This document shows positions 8,919 to 17,623 of a DNA stretch of 64,000 bases, one piece after another. This stretch comes from Yeosuana sp043876835 (lineage in GTDB: Bacteria; Bacteroidota; Bacteroidia; Flavobacteriales; Flavobacteriaceae), in the NCBI RefSeq assembly GCF_043876835.1, contig NZ_JBAWJZ010000004.1:248001-312000 (forward strand), given 5' to 3'. Position 1 is the stretch's first letter. Each line of letters begins with the position of its first letter. The position numbers and the translations under genes are program-made. Under the pieces are notes generated by a model. The model saw nothing but the letters and a program-made list of their open reading frames with translations, was not told the DNA's origin and ran no database searches.

Positions 8919-9176
8919 ATGGAAACAAGAAATTTAAGAAAAGAACGTATAGGAGTTGTTACTAGTAACAAAATGCAAAAGTCTATTGTAGTTGCAGAGG
9001 TTAAAAAAGTAAAACACCCTATGTATGGTAAGTTCGTGTTAAAAACAAAAAAATATGTTGCACACGACGAAACAAACGATTGTAACATTGGAGATACAGT
9101 AAGGATCATGGAAACAAGACCTTTAAGTAAATCTAAATGTTGGAGATTAGTTGAAATAATTGAAAGAGCTAAATAA
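8919..9176 (+). CDS. rpsQ: 30S ribosomal protein uS17
   Basis: Primary 16S rRNA-binding protein with an OB fold. The 85 residues contain the family patterns RKERIGVVTSNKMQKSIVV and KKYVAHDETNDCNIGD-RIMETRPLSKSK. It ends two bases before rplN. Confidence 0.97.
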   Translation: METRNLRKERIGVVTSNKMQKSIVVAEVKKVKHPMYGKFVLKTKKYVAHDETNDCNIGDTVRIMETRPLSKSKCWRLVEIIERAK

Positions 9177-9178
9177 TT

Positions 9179-9547
9179 ATGTTACAGCAAGAATCAAGAT
9201 TAAAAGTAGCAGATAACACTGGAGCAAAGGAAGTTTTAACTATCCGTGTTCTAGGTGGTACTAAAAGAAGATACGCTTCTGTTGGAGACAAAATAGTTGT
9301 TTCTATTAAAGATGCAACACCAAACGGTAACGTTAAAAAAGGTGCTGTTTCAACTGCAGTTGTAGTACGTACTACAAAAGAGGTAAGAAGACCAGACGGA
9401 TCTTATATCAGATTTGATGATAATGCATGTGTGCTTTTAAATGCTCAAGGTGAGATGAGAGGAACACGCGTTTTTGGTCCTGTTGCTAGAGAACTTCGTG
9501 ATAAACAATTCATGAAAATTGTATCATTAGCACCTGAAGTGCTTTAA
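9179..9547 (+). CDS. rplN: 50S ribosomal protein uL14
   Basis: 50S protein at the subunit interface, part of bridges B5/B8. The 122 residues begin MLQQESRLKVADNTGAKE and include the conserved GSYIRFDDNACVLL and GTRVFGPVARELR blocks. It is the first gene of the classical spc segment. Its stop codon overlaps a possible rplX ATG in TAATG. Confidence 0.98.
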   Translation: MLQQESRLKVADNTGAKEVLTIRVLGGTKRRYASVGDKIVVSIKDATPNGNVKKGAVSTAVVVRTTKEVRRPDGSYIRFDDNACVLLNAQGEMRGTRVFGPVARELRDKQFMKIVSLAPEVL

Positions 9548-9558
9548 TGAATTATAAG

Positions 9559-9870
9559 ATGACAAAGCTTAAAATAAAATCAGGAGATACTGTAAAAGTA
9601 ATTGCCGGAGACCATAAAGGTTCTGAAGGTAAAGTACAAAAAGTATTGTTAGATAAGAATAAAGCGATCGTTGAAGGTATAAACGTGGTTAAGAAACATA
9701 CTAAACCAAGCGCAAAAAACCCTCAAGGTGGAATCGTTGAAAAAGAAGCACCTATTCATATTTCTAACTTATCGTTGTTAACTGCAAAAGGTGAAACAAC
9801 AAGAGTTGGATTTAAAATTGAAGGTGATAAGAAAGTAAGATTTTCTAAAAAATCTAATGAAGTAATTTAG
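9559..9870 (+). CDS. rplX: 50S ribosomal protein uL24
   Basis: Assembly-initiating 50S protein with a KOW motif. I place the start at the ATG at 9559, giving MTKLKIKSGD and 103 residues, the usual flavobacterial length. An upstream in-frame ATG at 9547 would add four residues and overlap the rplN stop (TAATG), so translational coupling from there is possible. The KOW region KSGDTVKVIAGDHKGSEGKV is at the N-terminus. Confidence 0.95.
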   Translation: MTKLKIKSGDTVKVIAGDHKGSEGKVQKVLLDKNKAIVEGINVVKKHTKPSAKNPQGGIVEKEAPIHISNLSLLTAKGETTRVGFKIEGDKKVRFSKKSNEVI

Positions 9871-9872
9871 TT

Positions 9873-10424
9873 ATGGCATATATACCTAGACTTAAAGAAG
9901 AGTATAAAAGCAAAGTAATTGCTGCTCTTACAGACGAATTTGGATATAAAAATGTAATGCAAGTTCCTAAACTTAAAAAGATAGTAATATCTAAAGGAGT
10001 TGGAGCTGCAGTTGCAGACAAAAAGTTAGTTGACTACGCTGTAGAAGAATTAACTACTATATCAGGACAAAAAGCTGTTGCAACAATCTCTAAAAAAGAC
10101 GTTGCATCATTTAAATTACGTAAAGGAATGCCAATTGGTGCGAAAGTAACTTTACGCGGTGAAAGAATGTATGAGTTTTTAGATCGTTTAGTTACTTCAG
10201 CCTTACCACGAGTAAGAGATTTTAACGGAATAAAAGCAACTGGTTTTGATGGAAGAGGTAACTACAATTTAGGAGTTACTGAACAAATTATATTTCCAGA
10301 GATTAATATTGATAAAGTTAATAAAATCTCAGGTATGGATATTACATTTGTAACTTCTGCAGAAACAGATAAAGAAGCAAAATCATTATTAACTGAATTA
10401 GGATTACCTTTTCAAAAGAACTAA
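9873..10424 (+). CDS. rplE: 50S ribosomal protein uL5
   Basis: 5S rRNA-binding central-protuberance protein that contacts P-site tRNA and uS13. The 183 residues contain LKKIVISKGVG, KLRKGMPIGAKVTLRG and the GNYNLGVTEQIIFPEI motif. It follows rplX by two bases and precedes rpsN by three. Confidence 0.98.
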   Translation: MAYIPRLKEEYKSKVIAALTDEFGYKNVMQVPKLKKIVISKGVGAAVADKKLVDYAVEELTTISGQKAVATISKKDVASFKLRKGMPIGAKVTLRGERMYEFLDRLVTSALPRVRDFNGIKATGFDGRGNYNLGVTEQIIFPEINIDKVNKISGMDITFVTSAETDKEAKSLLTELGLPFQKN

Positions 10425-10427
10425 GTT

Positions 10428-10697
10428 ATGGCTAAAGAATCAATGAAAGCCCGTGAGGTAAAAAGAGCTAAAACAGTAGCTAAATATGCTGAAAAACGTA
10501 AAGCTTTAAAAGAAGCTGGAGATTATGAAGCATTACAAAAGTTACCAAAAAATGCTTCTCCTATTCGCATGCATAATAGATGTAAATTAACTGGAAGACC
10601 AAAAGGATATATTAGAGATTTTGGAATTTCACGTGTTACCTTCAGAGAAATGGCCAATCAAGGCCTTATCCCTGGAGTAAGAAAAGCAAGTTGGTAA
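10428..10697 (+). CDS. rpsN: 30S ribosomal protein uS14, zinc-free form
   Basis: 30S head protein. The 89-residue length and the absence of the CxxC...CxxC ligands (a single Cys in HNRCKLTGRPKGY) show the long, zinc-independent C-minus paralogue type. The C-terminus GISRVTFREMANQGLIPGVRKASW is conserved, with the final KASW. A 69-base spacer separates it from rpsH. Confidence 0.97.
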   Translation: MAKESMKAREVKRAKTVAKYAEKRKALKEAGDYEALQKLPKNASPIRMHNRCKLTGRPKGYIRDFGISRVTFREMANQGLIPGVRKASW

Positions 10698-10766
10698 TAT
10701 TATTTTAATAATCAGATTTAAGGTTCAACAAGAGGTTGAAAACCAAAATCACAAAATCAATTCATT
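10698..10766 (+). promoter_or_regulatory. rpsN-rpsH spacer with hairpin
   Basis: A 69-base noncoding spacer in a block where gaps are usually under 25 bases. TTCAAC and GTTGAA around 10722-10738 form a six-pair stem with a five-base loop. In E. coli S8 regulates this operon through RNA near rplE, so an S8-type target here is conceivable but unproven. Confidence 0.35.
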
Positions 10767-11165
10767 ATGTATACAGATCCAATAGCGGATTATTTAACAA
10801 GAATTAGAAACGCAGTGCGTGCTAACCACAGAGTGGTTGAGATTCCTGCTTCTAATTTGAAAAAAGACATTACAAAAATATTATTCGAACAAGGATATAT
10901 TTTAAGCTACAAGTTCGACGATTCTTCTGTACAAGGAACAATTAAAATTGCTCTTAAATACAATAAAGAAACAAAAGAACCTGTAATTAAGAAAATTGAA
11001 AGAATAAGTAAACCAGGTTTACGTAAATACGCAAGTTCAAAAGAATTACCTAGAATTCTTAATGGTCTTGGAATTGCCATCGTTTCTACTTCTCACGGAG
11101 TAATGACTGGTAAACAAGCAAAAAGAGACAATGTAGGTGGTGAAATTTTGTGTTACGTTTACTAA
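10767..11165 (+). CDS. rpsH: 30S ribosomal protein uS8
   Basis: Primary 16S rRNA-binding protein, the spc operon translational repressor in E. coli. The 132 residues start MYTDPIADYLTRIRNA and end with the conserved ISTSHGVMTG-KRDNVGGEILCYVY-like block (about 110-132). It follows a 69-base structured spacer. Confidence 0.98.
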   Translation: MYTDPIADYLTRIRNAVRANHRVVEIPASNLKKDITKILFEQGYILSYKFDDSSVQGTIKIALKYNKETKEPVIKKIERISKPGLRKYASSKELPRILNGLGIAIVSTSHGVMTGKQAKRDNVGGEILCYVY

Positions 11166-11176
11166 AAAGATAAGAC

Positions 11177-11719
11177 ATGTCAAGAATAGGTAATAACCCA
11201 GTAGTAATTCCACAAGGAGTTACAGTTGATATAAAGGACGGAATAGTTACAGTAAAAGGAAAATTAGGAGAATTATCTCAAAATTTTGACTCTGTAGATA
11301 TTAAAGTTGAAGATGGCAATGTTTTAGTAACGCGTTCTTCTGATACAAAAGACCAAAAAGCAAAACATGGTCTTTACAGATCATTAATGCTAAACATGAT
11401 TCATGGTGTATCTAAAGGATGGACTAAAGAATTAGAGTTAGTAGGTGTAGGATATAGAGCTAGTAACCAAGGACAAACCCTTGAATTAGCTTTAGGTTTT
11501 TCTCATAATATTGTAATGAGTTTAGCTCCAGAAGTTAAAGTTGAAGCGGTAAATGAGAAAGGTAAAAATCCAATCATTAAATTAACGTCACATGACAAAC
11601 AACTTGTAGGTCAAATAGCTGCTAAAATCCGTGATTTTAGAAGACCAGAACCTTACAAAGGAAAAGGTATTAAGTTTGTTGGTGAAGTATTAAGAAGAAA
11701 AGCAGGTAAATCAGCTTAA
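11177..11719 (+). CDS. rplF: 50S ribosomal protein uL6
   Basis: 50S protein near the GTPase-associated region. 180 residues forming two similar halves, beginning MSRIGNNPVVIPQGV; the second half has the family signature RRPEPYKGKGIKF at about 155-167. Eleven bases after rpsH, ten before rplR. Confidence 0.98.
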   Translation: MSRIGNNPVVIPQGVTVDIKDGIVTVKGKLGELSQNFDSVDIKVEDGNVLVTRSSDTKDQKAKHGLYRSLMLNMIHGVSKGWTKELELVGVGYRASNQGQTLELALGFSHNIVMSLAPEVKVEAVNEKGKNPIIKLTSHDKQLVGQIAAKIRDFRRPEPYKGKGIKFVGEVLRRKAGKSA

Positions 11720-11729
11720 TAAGTAAGTT

Positions 11730-12086
11730 ATGGCATTGACAAAATACGAAAGAAGAATAAGAATTAAAAGCAGGATTCGTAAAATAGTTTCTGGAACAGA
11801 AGCTAGACCAAGATTAACTGTTTTTAGAAGTAATAAAGAAATTTATGCTCAAATAGTTGATGATGTTACTGGTAAAACTATCAGTGCAGCATCTTCAAGA
11901 GATAAAGATATTAGTTCTGTTAAAGCAAATAAAACAGAAGTAGCTACATTAGTAGGGAAAGCTGTTGCAGAAAAAGCTTTAAAAGCAGGTGTAGAAACCA
12001 TCGCTTTTGATAGAGGTGGATATTTATATCATGGTAGAGTAAAATCACTAGCTGATGGAGCTAGAGAAGCAGGACTTAAATTCTAA
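11730..12086 (+). CDS. rplR: 50S ribosomal protein uL18
   Basis: 5S rRNA-binding protein of the central protuberance. 118 residues with the conserved RPRLTVFRSNKEIYAQIVDD core and the C-terminal FDRGGYLYHGRVKSLADGAREAGL block. Standard spc order; six bases before rpsE. Confidence 0.98.
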   Translation: MALTKYERRIRIKSRIRKIVSGTEARPRLTVFRSNKEIYAQIVDDVTGKTISAASSRDKDISSVKANKTEVATLVGKAVAEKALKAGVETIAFDRGGYLYHGRVKSLADGAREAGLKF

Positions 12087-12092
12087 GAAATT

Positions 12093-12617
12093 ATGTATCG
12101 TAAATACAAAAGCGCAGAGTTAGTAAAACCAGGTGGATTAGATCTTAAAGATCGTTTAGTTGGTGTACAAAGAGTTACAAAAGTAACAAAAGGTGGTAGA
12201 GCATTTGGTTTTTCAGCAATTGTAGTAGTTGGTGATGAAGCTGGTGTTGTAGGACAAGGTTTAGGAAAATCAAAAGACGTAGCAAGTGCAATTGCAAAAG
12301 CTATTGAAGATGCTAAGAAAAACCTAGTAAGAATTCCTATTAAAAAAGGAACTTTACCACATGAGCAAAAAGGTAAATATGGTGGAGCAAGAGTAAATAT
12401 TATTCCTGCAGCTGCCGGTACTGGAGTTATTGCTGGTGGAGCTGTTAGAACGGTTCTTGAAGCAGTTGGAGTTCATGATGTATTGTCAAAATCTCAAGGA
12501 TCTTCAAACCCTCATAATGTTGTAAAAGCTACGTTTGATGCTTTACTTCAATTAAGAGATGCTAAAACAATAGCTAAAGATAGAGGTATTTCACTTGAAA
12601 AAGTTTTTAACGCATAA
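12093..12617 (+). CDS. rpsE: 30S ribosomal protein uS5
   Basis: 30S body protein at the mRNA entry channel, affecting fidelity and helicase activity. The 174 residues include the dsRBD-like segment with GGRAFGFSAIVVVGD and GLGKSKDVASAI, and the AAGTGVIAGGAVRTVLEAVGV block of the second domain. Eleven bases before rpmD. Confidence 0.98.
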   Translation: MYRKYKSAELVKPGGLDLKDRLVGVQRVTKVTKGGRAFGFSAIVVVGDEAGVVGQGLGKSKDVASAIAKAIEDAKKNLVRIPIKKGTLPHEQKGKYGGARVNIIPAAAGTGVIAGGAVRTVLEAVGVHDVLSKSQGSSNPHNVVKATFDALLQLRDAKTIAKDRGISLEKVFNA

Positions 12618-12628
12618 TCACGATAGAG

Positions 12629-12811
12629 ATGGCAAAAATTAAAGTAACAAAAGTTAAAAGCGCAATCAATCGTACTTTAAGACAAAAAAGAATTTTAGAA
12701 TCTTTAGGTCTTAGAAAGATTGGTCAAGTAGTAGAGCACGAAGCTACATCAAGTATTCTTGGTATGGTAAATAAAGTAAATCACTTAGTTTCTGTAGAAG
12801 AAATTAAATAA
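12629..12811 (+). CDS. rpmD: 50S ribosomal protein uL30
   Basis: Small 50S protein of 60 residues. MAKIKVTKVKSAINRTLRQKR and the LRKIGQVVEHEATSSILGMVNKVNHLV block match uL30. It sits between rpsE and rplO as in most bacteria. Confidence 0.97.
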   Translation: MAKIKVTKVKSAINRTLRQKRILESLGLRKIGQVVEHEATSSILGMVNKVNHLVSVEEIK

Positions 12812-12824
12812 TAATAATACTGAA

Positions 12825-13277
12825 ATGGATTTAAGTAATTTAAAACCTGCAGAAGGTTCAGTTAAAAATCAAGGGAAAAGAGTAGGTCGTGGTCAAGGAT
12901 CTGGTAAAGGTGGTACAGCCGCTAGAGGTCACAAAGGAGCTAAATCTCGTTCTGGATATTCTAAGAAAATTGGTTTTGAAGGTGGTCAAATGCCACTTCA
13001 AAGACGTGTTCCTAAATTTGGTTTCACAAACATAAACCGTAAGGAATATCAAGGAATCAATTTAGATACTCTACAACTTTTGGTTGATGATAAGAAAATT
13101 AAAGATACAGTAGATTTAGATACATTATTCACAAACGGATTGACTACCAAAAACGATTTGGTTAAAATCATGGGAAGAGGTGAACTAAAAGCTAAATTAA
13201 AAGTATCAGCTCATAAGTTTACTGCTACAGCAAAAGCTGCAATAGAAGCTGCGGGTGGAGAAGCTGTAACTTTATAA
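12825..13277 (+). CDS. rplO: 50S ribosomal protein uL15
   Basis: 50S assembly protein with a long basic N-terminal extension threaded through 23S rRNA. The 150 residues contain the Gly/Lys/Arg-rich GRGQGSGKGGTAARGHKG (about 22-39) and EGGQMPLQRRVPKFGF (about 52-67). Fifteen bases before secY. Confidence 0.98.
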   Translation: MDLSNLKPAEGSVKNQGKRVGRGQGSGKGGTAARGHKGAKSRSGYSKKIGFEGGQMPLQRRVPKFGFTNINRKEYQGINLDTLQLLVDDKKIKDTVDLDTLFTNGLTTKNDLVKIMGRGELKAKLKVSAHKFTATAKAAIEAAGGEAVTL

Positions 13278-13292
13278 GATCTTATTAAGAAT

Positions 13293-14639
13293 ATGAAATT
13301 TATAGAATCAATAAAAAATGTTTGGAAAATAGAGGAACTGAGAAACCGTATCATTCTTACACTTGGAATGCTTTTAGTGTATAGATTTGGTGCTCATGTA
13401 ACTATTCCAGGTATTGATGCCGCACAGTTAGAGGGACTTAACTCAAGTACAAGTACAGGTATATTAGGTTTGCTTAGTGCATTCACTGGTGGTGCCTTAT
13501 CTAGAGCTTCTGTTTTTGCATTGGGTATTATGCCATACATTTCAGCTTCTATTGTTGTTCAATTAATGGGAATAGCCATTCCATATTTACAAAAACTTCA
13601 AAAAGAAGGAGCAAGCGGTCAAAAGAAAATAAATCAGATTACACGTTGGTTAACCATAGCAATCTGTTTATTGCAAGCTCCAGGTTATTTGGCAAGTTTA
13701 CCTGCTTTAGGTGTGCCACAAAGTGCCTTTTTATTAGGAACAGGGTTTACATTTTATTTTTCATCAGTAGCTATTTTAGTAACAGGTTGTATTTTTGCTA
13801 TGTGGTTAGGTGAAAAAATTACTGATAAAGGGATTGGTAATGGTATTTCACTATTAATTATGGTGGGTATTATTGCTAGAATGCCAGCTGCATTTATTCA
13901 AAATGCTGCTAACCGATTAGAAGGTAATAACGTAATGCTTATTCTTTTTGAGTTAGTTATTTGGTTTGTTATCATTTTAGCTGCAATATTATTAGTAATG
14001 GCGGTTAGAAAAATAGCTGTTCAATACGCAAGAAGAACTGCATCTGGAAGCTATGAAAAAAATGTGATGGCAGGATCTAGACAGTATATTCCTTTAAAGT
14101 TGAATGCTGCTGGGGTAATGCCAATTATATTTGCTCAAGCAATTATGTTTGTTCCTGGATTAATCGGTCGTTCTTCTTTTCTTAAAGAAACTGCTACCGG
14201 AGCTTGGTTACAAACTAATTATGCAGATATTTTTGGGTTGGTATATAATATTACTTTCGCTTTATTAATAATAGTATTCACATATTTTTATACAGCGATT
14301 ACTGTTCCAACAAACAAAATGGCTGACGATTTAAAACGTAGCGGAGGTTTTATTCCAGGTATTAGACCAGGTTCTGAAACTTCTGAATATTTAGATAAAA
14401 TAATGTCGCAGATTACTTTGCCAGGATCTATATTTTTAGCACTTATAGCTGTGTTCCCAGCATTAATAGTTAAAATTATGGGTGTACAACAAGGTTGGGC
14501 GCTATTTTTTGGTGGAACTTCACTAATTATTTTAGTAGGTGTTGCCATTGATACTATGCAACAAGTAAATTCTTATTTGTTAAATAGACATTATGATGGC
14601 TTGATGAAAACTGGTAAAAATAGAAAAGCAATAGCTTAA
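13293..14639 (+). CDS. secY: Protein translocase subunit SecY
   Basis: Channel subunit of the SecYEG translocon in the inner membrane. 448 residues with ten predicted hydrophobic segments; the first follows residue 20, the plug-region sequence ALGIMPYISASIVVQLM is at about 77-93, and the cytosolic loop RSGGFIPGIRPGSETSEYL lies near 350. Normal length. Its place between rplO and infA is the conserved spc arrangement; adk and map, often found next in other phyla, are absent. Confidence 0.98.
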   Translation: MKFIESIKNVWKIEELRNRIILTLGMLLVYRFGAHVTIPGIDAAQLEGLNSSTSTGILGLLSAFTGGALSRASVFALGIMPYISASIVVQLMGIAIPYLQKLQKEGASGQKKINQITRWLTIAICLLQAPGYLASLPALGVPQSAFLLGTGFTFYFSSVAILVTGCIFAMWLGEKITDKGIGNGISLLIMVGIIARMPAAFIQNAANRLEGNNVMLILFELVIWFVIILAAILLVMAVRKIAVQYARRTASGSYEKNVMAGSRQYIPLKLNAAGVMPIIFAQAIMFVPGLIGRSSFLKETATGAWLQTNYADIFGLVYNITFALLIIVFTYFYTAITVPTNKMADDLKRSGGFIPGIRPGSETSEYLDKIMSQITLPGSIFLALIAVFPALIVKIMGVQQGWALFFGGTSLIILVGVAIDTMQQVNSYLLNRHYDGLMKTGKNRKAIA

Positions 14640-14643
14640 TACC

Positions 14644-14859
14644 ATGGCAAAACAAGCAGCAATAGAACAAGACGGAACCATTATAGAAGCATTATCAAAT
14701 GCCATGTTTCGTGTTGAATTAGAAAATGGTCATATTGTGACTGCGCATATCTCTGGTAAGATGCGTATGCATTACATTAAATTATTACCAGGAGATAAAG
14801 TAAAATTAGAAATGAGTCCTTATGATTTATCTAAGGCTAGAATAACTTATAGATACTAA
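14644..14859 (+). CDS. infA: Translation initiation factor IF-1
   Basis: S1-like OB-fold factor that blocks the A site during initiation. The 71 residues match the family closely: GTIIEALSNAMFRVELENGH and the C-terminal YDLSKARITYRY. Four bases after secY. A 55-base spacer follows before rpmJ. Confidence 0.98.
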   Translation: MAKQAAIEQDGTIIEALSNAMFRVELENGHIVTAHISGKMRMHYIKLLPGDKVKLEMSPYDLSKARITYRY

Positions 14860-14914
14860 TACGATGAAATCGTGAGATTACATCTGACAGTAAAAAACAA
14901 CTAATAAGAAACAG
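14860..14914 (+). promoter_or_regulatory. infA-rpmJ spacer with small hairpin
   Basis: A 55-base noncoding spacer. ACGAT and ATCGT around 14861-14873 can form a five-pair hairpin with a three-base loop. No promoter is seen. Confidence 0.25.
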
Positions 14915-15031
14915 ATGAAAGTAAGAGCATCAGTTAAAAAGAGAAGTGCAGATTGTATAATCGTGCGCAGAAAAGGTAGACTTTACGTAATTAACAAAAA
15001 GAATCCTAGATTCAAACAAAGACAAGGGTAG
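14915..15031 (+). CDS. rpmJ: 50S ribosomal protein bL36, zinc-free form
   Basis: A 38-residue gene between infA and rpsM. The start MKVRASVKKRS and end NPRFKQRQG are diagnostic for bL36. Zinc-binding bL36 uses C-x2-C-x12-C-x4-H; here only one of these Cys remains (residue 14), so this is a C-minus form that cannot bind zinc in the usual way. The stop lies two bases before the rpsM ATG. Confidence 0.95.
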   Translation: MKVRASVKKRSADCIIVRRKGRLYVINKKNPRFKQRQG

Positions 15032-15033
15032 TT

Positions 15034-15408
15034 ATGGCAAGAATTGCAGGTGTAGACATACCAAAAAACAAAAGAGGAGTTATCTCTTTAACTTATATCT
15101 ATGGAATAGGTAGAAGTAGAGCAAAAGAAATTTTAGCAGCAGCTAAAGTTGATGAAAGCATTAAAGTGCAAGATTGGACAGACGATCAGATTGGAAACAT
15201 TCGTGAGGCTGTATCTTCCTTTACAATTGAAGGTGAATTACGTTCAGAAACACAATTGAACATTAAGCGATTAATGGATATTGGCTGTTACAGAGGTATT
15301 CGTCATAGAGCTGGTCTTCCGTTAAGAGGACAACGTACAAAAAACAACTCTAGAACAAGAAAAGGTAGAAGAAAAACAGTTGCTAACAAGAAAAAAGCAA
15401 CTAAATAA
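15034..15408 (+). CDS. rpsM: 30S ribosomal protein uS13
   Basis: 30S head protein forming bridges B1a/B1b and touching P-site tRNA. 124 residues with MARIAGVDIPKNKRG, the helix-two-turn-helix YGIGRSRAKEIL and the basic tail GLPLRGQRTKNNSRTRKGRRK. First gene of the alpha segment; eleven bases before rpsK. Confidence 0.98.
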   Translation: MARIAGVDIPKNKRGVISLTYIYGIGRSRAKEILAAAKVDESIKVQDWTDDQIGNIREAVSSFTIEGELRSETQLNIKRLMDIGCYRGIRHRAGLPLRGQRTKNNSRTRKGRRKTVANKKKATK

Positions 15409-15419
15409 TAATTAGTAAT

Positions 15420-15803
15420 ATGGCAAAGGCAAGTACTAAAAAACGTAAAGTTATTGTAGATTCTGTTGGTGAAGCACATGTTACTGCTTCTTTCAATAAC
15501 ATCATTATTTCACTTACCAACAAAAAAGGAGACGTTATTTCATGGTCTTCTGCTGGTAAAATGGGATTTAGAGGTTCTAAGAAAAACACACCTTATGCGG
15601 CTCAGTTGGCTGCAGAAGATGCTTCAAAAGTAGCTCAAGAAGCTGGTTTAAAGAAGGTAAAAGTGTACGTTAAAGGTCCAGGAAATGGTAGAGAATCTGC
15701 TATTCGTTCAATCCACAATGCTGGTATAGAAGTAACTGAAATCATTGATGTTACTCCACTTCCACATAATGGTTGTAGACCTCCAAAACGTAGAAGAGTT
15801 TAA
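15420..15803 (+). CDS. rpsK: 30S ribosomal protein uS11
   Basis: 30S platform protein near the mRNA exit and Shine-Dalgarno pocket. 127 residues, with the conserved GRESAIRSIHNAGIEV and C-terminal PHNGCRPPKRRRV. It is followed by a 122-base structured spacer before rpsD. Confidence 0.98.
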   Translation: MAKASTKKRKVIVDSVGEAHVTASFNNIIISLTNKKGDVISWSSAGKMGFRGSKKNTPYAAQLAAEDASKVAQEAGLKKVKVYVKGPGNGRESAIRSIHNAGIEVTEIIDVTPLPHNGCRPPKRRRV

Positions 15804-15925
15804 GTTTAAACTGAAATTTTCAGTTAGCAATAATTATTTAACAAGTATCAACGGGAGATCAACGTTTATCGAAGGATAAGATTAAGACCTTAATTCATAA
15901 ACACTCTCAAAACTAAATTTTAAAA
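15804..15925 (+). promoter_or_regulatory. rpsK-rpsD spacer, candidate uS4-responsive leader
   Basis: A 122-base noncoding spacer. AACTGAAA and TTTTCAGTT near 15809-15825 form a self-complementary hairpin, and TTATC/GATAA around 15866-15880 form a second one. In E. coli uS4 represses the alpha operon through a structured RNA; this spacer directly upstream of rpsD is the best analogous candidate in the window. Confidence 0.4.
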
Positions 15926-16531
15926 ATGGCAAGATATACTGGTCCTAAAACTAAAATAGCTCGTAAATTTGGCGAAGCTATATTTGGAGAAGATAAGTCT
16001 TTTGAAAAAAGAAATTATCCTCCAGGTCAACATGGTGCAAACAAGCGTCGTGGAAAAAAATCTGAATATGCAATCCAATTAATGGAAAAACAAAAAGCAA
16101 AATATACTTATGGTGTATTAGAGCGTCAATTCAGAAACATGTTTAAACGTGCAAGAGCTGCTCAAGGAATTACAGGTGAAGTTCTTTTACAACTATGTGA
16201 GTCTAGATTAGACAATGTGGTGTTCAGAATGGGTATTGCTCCTTCTCGTAGTGGTGCAAGACAATTAGTGTCTCACAGACATATTACTGTTAACGGAGAA
16301 GTTGTTAATATACCATCTTACTCTTTAAATGCTGGAGATGTAGTTGCTGTAAGAGAAAAATCAAAATCACTTGATGCTATTGATAGATCTTTATCAAATT
16401 CAAGTCACGTTTACGAATGGATTACATGGAACAATGAAACTAAACAAGGAACTTATGTAAGCATTCCTTCTAGAATTCAAATTCCAGAAAGCATTAATGA
16501 GCAATTCATCGTCGAATTATATTCTAAATAA
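15926..16531 (+). CDS. rpsD: 30S ribosomal protein uS4
   Basis: 16S rRNA-binding assembly initiator and part of the mRNA entry channel. 201 residues. The S4 RNA-binding domain is marked by ESRLDNVVFRMG and RQLVSHRHITVNG (about 92-130). The N-terminus lacks a Cys cluster, so it is the zinc-free type. A 99-base spacer separates it from rpoA. Confidence 0.98.
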   Translation: MARYTGPKTKIARKFGEAIFGEDKSFEKRNYPPGQHGANKRRGKKSEYAIQLMEKQKAKYTYGVLERQFRNMFKRARAAQGITGEVLLQLCESRLDNVVFRMGIAPSRSGARQLVSHRHITVNGEVVNIPSYSLNAGDVVAVREKSKSLDAIDRSLSNSSHVYEWITWNNETKQGTYVSIPSRIQIPESINEQFIVELYSK

Positions 16532-16630
16532 TAAATTAACAACATTGGTATTTAGCCAAAGGGTTTATTCGTCCTTCTTCAAACTTATAAACCGCGCAAC
16601 TAAGTAACAATTAAAAAGAAGAAAAATAGT
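16532..16630 (+). promoter_or_regulatory. rpsD-rpoA spacer with hairpin
   Basis: A 99-base noncoding spacer. GGTTTAT and ATAAACC around 16562-16593 give a seven-pair stem. No TAnnTTTG promoter is recognised, so rpoA probably depends on the upstream transcript. Confidence 0.35.
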
Positions 16631-17623
16631 ATGGCAGTATTTAATTTTCAAAAGCCCGACAAAGTAATCATGATTGATTCTACAGATTTTGAAGGGAAAT
16701 TCGAATTTCGTCCTTTAGAACCTGGGTATGGATTAACAGTAGGAAATGCTTTAAGAAGAGTTTTATTGTCTTCTTTAGAAGGATTTGCTATTACATCGGT
16801 TAGAATTGAAGGTGTGGACCATGAATTTTCTGCAATTTCTGGTGTAGTAGAAGATGTTACAGAAATCATTTTAAATTTAAAACAAGCACGTTTTAAAAGA
16901 CAAATAGAAGATATAGACAATGAGTCTATTTCTATTTCAATTTCTGGACAAGAACAAATCACAGCGGGTGATTTCCAAAAATTCATTTCTGGATTTCAAG
17001 TTTTAAATTCAGAATTAGTAATCTGTAATTTAGACCCAAAAGTGAGTTTAAATATGGAAATTACTATTGAAAAAGGTAGAGGATATGTTCCTGCTGAAGA
17101 AAACAACAAACCTTCTGCTCCAATAGGAACTATTTTTACAGATTCAATTTATACGCCTATAAAAAATGTTAAGTATAGTATTGAAAACTATCGTGTTGAA
17201 CAAAAAACTGATTATGAAAAATTAGTTTTTGAAATCATTACTGATGGATCAATTACGCCTCAAGATGCTTTAACAGAAGCTGCTAAAACATTAATTCACC
17301 ACTTTATGTTGTTTTCTGATGAGAGAATAACTTTAGAAGCTGATGAAATTGCACAAACTGAAACTTATGATGAAGAATCTCTTCATATGAGACAGTTGCT
17401 TAAAACTAAGTTAATTGATATGGATTTATCTGTTCGTGCATTAAATTGTTTAAAAGCTGCAGAAGTTGACACATTAGGAGACTTAGTATCTTTCAATAAA
17501 AATGACTTAATGAAGTTCCGTAATTTCGGTAAAAAATCTTTAACAGAGCTTGAAGAGCTTGTAATAGTAAAAGGTTTAAACTTTGGAATGGATTTAAGCA
17601 AATATAAATTAGATAAAGATTAA
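16631..17623 (+). CDS. rpoA: DNA-directed RNA polymerase subunit alpha
   Basis: Scaffold subunit for RNA polymerase assembly. 330 residues. The N-terminal domain carries EPGYGLTVGNALRRVLLSSLEG (about 31-52), the dimerisation helix motif. The C-terminal domain (about 255-315) includes LSVRALNCLKAAEVDTLGDL and FGKKSLTELEELV, the DNA- and activator-contacting helix-hairpin-helix. Located between rpsD and rplQ as usual. Confidence 0.98.
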   Translation: MAVFNFQKPDKVIMIDSTDFEGKFEFRPLEPGYGLTVGNALRRVLLSSLEGFAITSVRIEGVDHEFSAISGVVEDVTEIILNLKQARFKRQIEDIDNESISISISGQEQITAGDFQKFISGFQVLNSELVICNLDPKVSLNMEITIEKGRGYVPAEENNKPSAPIGTIFTDSIYTPIKNVKYSIENYRVEQKTDYEKLVFEIITDGSITPQDALTEAAKTLIHHFMLFSDERITLEADEIAQTETYDEESLHMRQLLKTKLIDMDLSVRALNCLKAAEVDTLGDLVSFNKNDLMKFRNFGKKSLTELEELVIVKGLNFGMDLSKYKLDKD

